From Rodentolepis nana (Eukaryota; Platyhelminthes; Cestoda; Cyclophyllidea; Hymenolepididae), in NCBI GenBank assembly GCA_900617975.1, contig UZAE01013597.1, forward strand, positions 1 to 14,377: a DNA stretch of 14,377 bases. The letters are read 5' to 3'. Position numbers and translations under genes: made by a program. The notes under the pieces are model-generated. The model worked only from the letters and a program-made list of their open reading frames with translations, did no database searches and was not told the origin of the DNA. Positions 10,182-14,377 of the stretch are shown here, piece after piece (position 1 is the stretch's first letter; each line of letters begins with the position of its first letter).

Positions 10182-10442
10182 CTATATATTTATTCTTAAT
10201 ATCTTCTATGAATGTAACTATTCCTGAACAACTTTTATAACTCTGCCCATTTGTCGACATAGAGTGAATTTGTAATACATTTGTGGTGCACACAGCGTTG
10301 TCTTGGCTGAACAAAGAAATGCCATGCGTACTTAGACAGACGTGAAGTTGCGACCTTGATACTCTTTTCGTAAAGCGCAGGTGGGGTCGTGGGTAGCTAA
10401 CCCAGGAACCACCCAAATTATGAGAATTTGATATAGGGATTA
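10177..10442 (-). CDS. possible terminal exon, faint PTB-domain resemblance
   Basis: On the minus strand a good 3' splice site (TTTTCTCAG, intron ending at 10443) leads into a frame that stays open for about 88 codons to a TAA at 10179-10177. Poly(A) signals follow at once. The middle of the peptide contains LHVCLSTHGISLF. This resembles the beta-strand and turn of phosphotyrosine-binding (PTB/PID) domains, where a hydrophobic strand is followed by a Ser-x-x-Gly-Ile/Leu turn; tensin C-terminal domains are one example. Near the end, GIVTFIEDI resembles the closing helix of such domains. The stretch between these parts is shorter than in real PTB domains, and no upstream exon with the first half was found. 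It may be a decayed exon or a coincidence. Acceptor, open frame and poly(A) signal are seen; the family is inference. Confidence 0.2.
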
Positions 10443-11774
10443 CTGAGAAAATTCAGGGTTTTGTGGAGTAGCAATTCACTACAAATTCAATTCCTGTCCC
10501 TGAATTGATAAAATTGCTTTCGGTTTCAGATAAATGCAAAATAATCATGTAGACTCGACCCATGTGATTGTCGTTTTAATGGGTTAAATCACAAACATAT
10601 ATTTGGCCCTGACATTGTGTAGATCCTTTGTACAGTCCTGCATGTTCACTGTGATTTATCACCCTCCAAGTTTTGAGGTGCAAACTGAACTGAAAAACCA
10701 AAATGAGCATCATTGTTGCATTGAACACGTTTATCCATCTAACTTATATTAAGAATAAATAGTCGGTCAATCAGAAACTCGTCATTAAAATCAATTGTAA
10801 GCGACCAAAAACATGGAAGAATAAAATCGATATACGGAACTGAAATGAAGGAATCAAAAAGCAACAAATTAACAAAAGTGGCTCTTGAGTAATTACGATT
10901 AGTACATTTTTACTACTTTAAACCTTCAGAGAATATTTGCCATTAAGAACTACTTTTCTGCAAAGGAATGATTGTGTTCAAGGGGTAAGATTTTATATGA
11001 ACGATGGGCCAGATGTTGCCTTTTAATTCTGAAATGAAACTTAGCTAATTTTATTCGCATGTGCATGATCAGAAAGAGGAAATTCTCTTGACAACCGATT
11101 TATCAAACTTACAACTGACAAGCATATTGAAGAATTGTTATTCAAGTAAGAAAATGTGAAACTTATGATCAGTTTGGATAAGGTATTAAAATTGATAGGG
11201 ACTTGGTTAGTGTGAGTTTGTACGTTCCAGCAGTTGAGAAGGAACGATAGCTGACTCCACACACTGGAATGCATCAATTTATTGTTGAGAGGCCAATATC
11301 ACCAATATTTGAGCAGACAAATTCGATTTCTATATGTTCATTATATTCTTGGAATGTAGAAGGGACTTTAATTACTTATGTGGAATAAGTAGCTTGTATT
11401 CAATACGTGTGGATCATGACAGTCTTTCAAATGATTTACCTTGGGAGAACCTTCCCACCAACCATAATGTGAGCCCTGAAAATTAAAGGAAGAGATAATG
11501 CATCGAGTGTTCAATCACTGTGACAATGTGTTGGACAGACATCTATATTTTTATCCAGGAAAATTGATATCCATTTAATTATTGGAAATTGTATTAATCG
11601 CACGGCAAAGTAGATTAATTTAAACAGAATCTAAACTTCTTAAAAGGACCATAGAGTAGCAAAAATATATTTCATGATACAATATTAGCCCATATTCAGT
11701 AATATCTTGCGATGAATATAGACCTTACATGATTAGTCTAACAAATCTCACGAGGAATCCAACATTATGAAGAA

Positions 11775-11788
11775 CGCGACAGTTCGCG
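11775..11788. repeat. CpG-rich hairpin CGCGA/TCGCG
   Basis: Perfect 5-bp stems CGCGA (11775-11779) and TCGCG (11784-11788) flank a CAGT loop. Four CpGs in 14 bases stand out in this AT-rich section. Its role is unknown. Confidence 0.6.
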
Positions 11789-12018
11789 CTATACGTCTGT
11801 ATTCTCTATTTCTGGGCTATAGCTTAGCTAGTTCTGGGAGTCTAGCCACTTGTAGGAGAATCTGCCACAGAAATTTCTGAGTCAGTCAGGCTTTATTGAT
11901 GTAACAATCCGCTATAATCTCAACTGTGATGTTGTGAATTAGATTTTCCTCCCCTTTGTTAAGCCCAAAGTTAGTTAAAGCGCTAATTAAAATTATCATA
12001 AAATGTACATTCTAATTG

Positions 12019-12028
12019 TACACGTGTA
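12019..12028. promoter_or_regulatory. palindromic E-box TACACGTGTA
   Basis: A perfect 10-bp palindrome around CACGTG, the bHLH E-box core. It is isolated, with no promoter-like surroundings, so function is uncertain. Confidence 0.25.
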
Positions 12029-12335
12029 AAAATTTTGAAAAATGGTAAACTATCCTTGTGGAACCTGTTTTATAATTATAATTTGACGATAAGGTTTTGC
12101 AATTAGCATTCTAAAAATGCGATTTTGTCTGTTATGGTTTTCTGTCTAATATAAAGTTAGAGTTTTGACATTTTGAATAACCTAAACCAACTAATATTAA
12201 TCAAAAGTAATGTCACCCTTCTAGGGAATGCTATCTAATTGAGCTATCGATATGGAATACTTGTTTGTTCTTGGTGAGCTACATTTTTGGCTCTCCACTG
12301 TTTCCAATCACTAAGAGGTCATAATCACACAACTA

Positions 12336-12351
12336 GTGGTGGTGGTGGTGG
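12336..12351. repeat. (GTG)5 trinucleotide repeat
   Basis: Five GTG units and one extra G. It is a short trinucleotide microsatellite in non-coding DNA. Confidence 0.85.
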
Positions 12352-13094
12352 CAGATACTAATACTGGCTTGGCACAACGTTCATCAATAGCCAGATGTTC
12401 TCGTGACTCTGATGCAAGTTCGATTTGAAATTAGTCTCTATCGTAATCAAACATTATCATCTGTTAAACCAAATTGAGAATGAACTTGATTTTGTGGCGA
12501 ACTATGAGGTAAATCAAGTAGATGGATGATTAGAACACAACTGGATATTTCCATTTGCTTTGCGAGCAATAACATTAAGTACAAACCAATTTAAGTAAGG
12601 AAGAAGATTCTGAATGCAGATTTGTTGAAGAAGTTCAACTTATTCGCTCACTACAGTCTGGGCTACCAATTATTTCATTTCATTCAAGTCCATTTTCCTT
12701 AAATTCGCCCAACTATTTAAAATGTAACATACTTTGGCATTAAATTAAGTTATTTATTTTATGACTTCGAGCATTCGTCTGAAATGAAGAGCTATAGAAA
12801 CAGTTGATTTATAACTGTGAAATTAATATGCAAAATGATACCCTGAGCAGTAATTGGCTGTTTGATGAATGTTTAAAAAACACAGATGAAATAATTAGCA
12901 AATACCGATTAAATGAAAGATAACCCAGCACCTTCTTCATTTATAACTTCTTTCCTTCCAAAGCATTCGATTTGAATTAGCATGAATGACATTTTTAAAT
13001 TTAATTCGGCCTAAAATTGCTATTGCATATTGAGGCTTAGAAATTACTATGAGAATGGTGACTATATGGCTAGCTGTAAGTTTGTGGTGGCACC

Positions 13095-13122
13095 ATATAC
13101 CTACAAGGATATACCTACAATG
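13095..13122. repeat. 14-nt tandem duplication
   Basis: ATATACCTACAA at 13095-13106 is repeated exactly at 13109-13120. The 14-base period gives two units differing at one base (AAGG and AATG ends). This looks like a recent small slippage duplication. Confidence 0.8.
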
Positions 13123-13584
13123 CGAAAGAGTAATTCGTTGGCATTCACAGTTGGAAAGTGCCTAACACCTTATTTTGAATAAGTCAGACCAACATCAAAG
13201 CTATCGGCTCATTTTGTCAATTATACGAGGAAGGGTGGTGGTTGATGCCGATTCTAATTGTCTCTGAACTAATATAAGTTAGTTATCCACGATAGCAAGC
13301 AATTGAAATTCATTTCTTTATAAATCAATTTTATTGGCTTTAAGTCAATGTTTACGAAACGAATTGTCCAATTGCATTTCGAATAATTATGGCAATTAAT
13401 TTGCAATGGAATTGTAAAATGTTTAATAATGTTTTAAATTGAATATTTCGCTTATTTGATCATTTGTACACTTTGCCTTCAGTTTATAGGTAATCTAATG
13501 AAGTTTAATTTATAAGTCAAATTAGTCACTAGTCTAATATACTAAATTAGCATAGTACGTCCGAGATTAATAATTGTAACGTAG

Positions 13585-13836
13585 TCTTGGCCAGTGTACA
13601 ACGACGAATACCACTTGAATAACTGCGCAGTGATAAATGAAAAGCTCCATTTGACAAAATTTCTCCCAGCCATGAAACTATGCCTGTTTGAAAGGTACCT
13701 AATTTTTGTAAGTAAGCCTGTATTGGTAGTAATATTCGATTCTATTTACGTCCTTGAACACTTTTTGGCTCTGAATGTTTATTTGTTTATAACGAATTGG
13801 AGGCGTTTTGATAGTTATCATTTGCCCTTTAGTTGA
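13585..13836 (+). pseudogene. open frame in phase with the downstream ORF, ends at TGA
   Basis: After a TAG at 13582-13584 the frame is open for 83 codons to a TGA at 13834-13836. It has no ATG near its beginning; the first in-frame ATG is about residue 27 counted from the GTG at 13594. The product is hydrophobic, with a long aliphatic/aromatic stretch that could span a membrane, but this partly reflects AT-rich composition. It is in the same frame as the ORF starting at 13876, separated only by twelve codons and a second TGA. It may be a broken 5' part of that gene, 5' untranslated sequence, or chance. I recognise no domain. The pseudogene label is tentative. Confidence 0.15.
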
Positions 13837-13871
13837 CTTCGGACTACACAGAGGGGAGGTGAAACATCAAA

Positions 13872-13919
13872 ATGAGAAGAATTCGAAAGGGAGAGCAGAA
13901 GAGTGATTCACAGATGTAA
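13872..13919 (+). CDS. short upstream ORF (15 codons), arginine/lysine-rich
   Basis: An ATG at 13872 opens a 15-codon frame ending in TAA at 13917-13919, just before the ATG at 13957 and in a different frame. The peptide begins MRRIRKGEQK. If the downstream ORF is transcribed with this sequence in its leader, this upstream ORF could reduce or tune translation of the main start. Expression is inferred. Confidence 0.15.
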   Translation: MRRIRKGEQKSDSQM

Positions 13920-13956
13920 AAGAAACCGACAGGCGCCAAGGCTCAGAAAGGGTAAG

Positions 13957-14377
13957 ATGAGTACCGTAGTAGGGGCCGAATATGACATACAGTGGGGTCA
14001 TGGTAGTTTGATATCAGAAGTCAACTGCCGATTTATAGACTTTTTGCCGTGTGATTATACGTTGCCCAGGGTGCACCACGTGGAGGTAAGTCTATCTTAC
14101 ACCCCTGGCTCTGAATATGACATGTCTTTAGAAATGGCGTCAAATGTTTACACTTTTGGTGCTTGTAATACAATTGTTGGGGATTATTTGACCAAAGCTG
14201 ATGGCATCTTTGTCGAATTCGTTCTTGTTAGAACATTTAATATAATGGATTCCAGAATCATCTTTGGCTTAAATTTTCAAGCACCTGATTCAGGTCAGGT
14301 GTTAGGCGTTCACCCAATTTTAGGCAGTCTGAAAGATTGTGTTTTAATGGCAGCGACGAAATTCATTTTAAATACAT
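13957..14377 (+). CDS. partial unknown beta-rich protein, runs off the window
   Basis: The frame is open from 13876 to the window end (167 codons). The first ATG is at 13957 with A at -3 and gives 140 residues with no stop. Chance openness of this length is very unlikely, and the region is less AT-rich than its surroundings. The product alternates hydrophobic and polar residues as in beta strands (around 42-49, 83-92 and 103-110), with no membrane helix in the visible part. Residues 8-48 and 53-90 look like a degenerate internal duplication: EYD at 8 and 53, DY at 33 and 76, VE at 42 and 86. Before the ATG the open frame codes 27 residues with 11 basic ones; translation could begin further upstream or arise by splicing. 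A strong donor (GAG/GTAAGT, 14085/14086) lies inside, so it may be an exon. I recognise no family. An arginine-rich leader before a beta-rich body also occurs in small viral capsid proteins, but that is speculation. Confidence 0.5.
   Translation, partial: MSTVVGAEYDIQWGHGSLISEVNCRFIDFLPCDYTLPRVHHVEVSLSYTPGSEYDMSLEMASNVYTFGACNTIVGDYLTKADGIFVEFVLVRTFNIMDSRIIFGLNFQAPDSGQVLGVHPILGSLKDCVLMAATKFILNT
14086..14091 (+). promoter_or_regulatory. consensus 5' splice site inside the terminal ORF
   Basis: GAG followed by GTAAGT is the best plus-strand donor in the window, matching all six intronic consensus positions. It falls between codons (phase 0) of the terminal ORF. If used, the exon ends at 14085 and the rest of the ORF is intron. 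The frame stays open for another 97 codons and keeps its protein-like pattern, so it may instead be unused. A second donor-like GGTAAGA lies just before the ATG (13951-13957). Confidence 0.3.
14282..14301. repeat. 7-bp inverted repeat CACCTGA/TCAGGTG
   Basis: Perfect 7-bp arms (14282-14288 and 14295-14301) around a 6-nt spacer, inside the terminal ORF. Each arm contains a CACCTG/CAGGTG E-box of the Snail/ZEB type. It may be incidental to the coding sequence. Confidence 0.5.

Larger units (their letters stand above)
10443..12100. other. non-coding stretch, no gene seen
   Basis: No gene is supported. The minus ORF at 11041-11277 is serine/leucine/asparagine-rich and resembles no family. A GTAAGT-like minus donor near 11108 has no convincing exon. 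A small CpG-rich hairpin lies at 11775-11788 and a palindromic E-box TACACGTGTA at 12019-12028. Confidence 0.6.
12101..13552 (+). repeat. AATTAGCA motif, four dispersed copies
   Basis: The 8-mer AATTAGCA occurs at 12101-12108, 12893-12900, 12975-12982 and 13545-13552, always on the plus strand. In three copies it extends to AATTAGCAT. I noticed no copy on the opposite strand here and none elsewhere in the window by eye. The TAATT-type core is that of homeodomain sites, and ATTAGCAT differs by one base from the POU octamer ATTTGCAT, so a homeodomain or POU site cluster is one reading. There is no gene in the interval. Confidence 0.4.
12109..13580. other. non-coding stretch left of the terminal ORF
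   Basis: No gene is seen. The sequence is rich in TAAT/ATTA motifs, especially 13310-13440, and contains the GTG microsatellite, the 14-nt tandem duplication and the AATTAGCA copies listed separately. A GTAAGT hexamer near 13076 has no open frame before it. Confidence 0.6.

Noticed and set aside
1..14377. CRISPR arrays, rRNA, bacterial operons or a phage-defence type system
   Set aside because: No regularly spaced repeats, no dense gene packing and no ribosome binding sites; the sequence has the character of eukaryotic non-coding DNA.

Overview
This window looks like non-coding DNA from a nuclear eukaryotic genome, most likely an invertebrate animal. It is AT-rich throughout (about one third G+C by eye). 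It carries dinucleotide and trinucleotide microsatellites, homopolymer tracts and AT-rich low-complexity patches. It has no long closed ORF and no sign of bacterial gene packing, ribosome binding sites or operons. CpG dinucleotides are present in ordinary numbers, which argues against a vertebrate. I cannot name the species.

Layout. Positions 1-1320 hold no gene I can support. Positions 1328-1920 form a distinct, CpG-rich, promoter-like island. It contains two 12-bp perfect palindromes (one a CACGTG E-box), a small hairpin, a C-rich tract whose minus strand fits the G-quadruplex rule and includes a GC box, a YY1-like AAGATGGCGC motif, and a 35-nt strictly alternating purine/pyrimidine stretch. 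Positions 1920-9580 are almost featureless apart from simple repeats and one weak minus-strand ORF with a membrane-like helix (4931-5173). On the minus strand there is a possible short exon ending in a good splice donor (9597-9675). There is also a possible last exon with a splice acceptor, stop codon and poly(A) signals (10177-10442), whose peptide faintly resembles part of a PTB domain. Positions 10443-13580 are non-coding; the 8-mer AATTAGCA occurs four times between 12101 and 13552.

The best coding signal is at the right edge. From 13876 to the window end (14377) one plus-strand frame stays open for 167 codons. It has an ATG at 13957 in good context, less AT-rich composition, an arginine-rich leader, and a beta-rich product with what looks like an internal 45-residue duplication. 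It runs off the window, so its family cannot be settled here. The same frame continues leftward to 13585, interrupted by only two UGA codons.

No rRNA, tRNA, CRISPR array, complete transposon or prokaryote-type system was seen. Apart from the right-edge ORF, the coding proposals are weak and labelled so.
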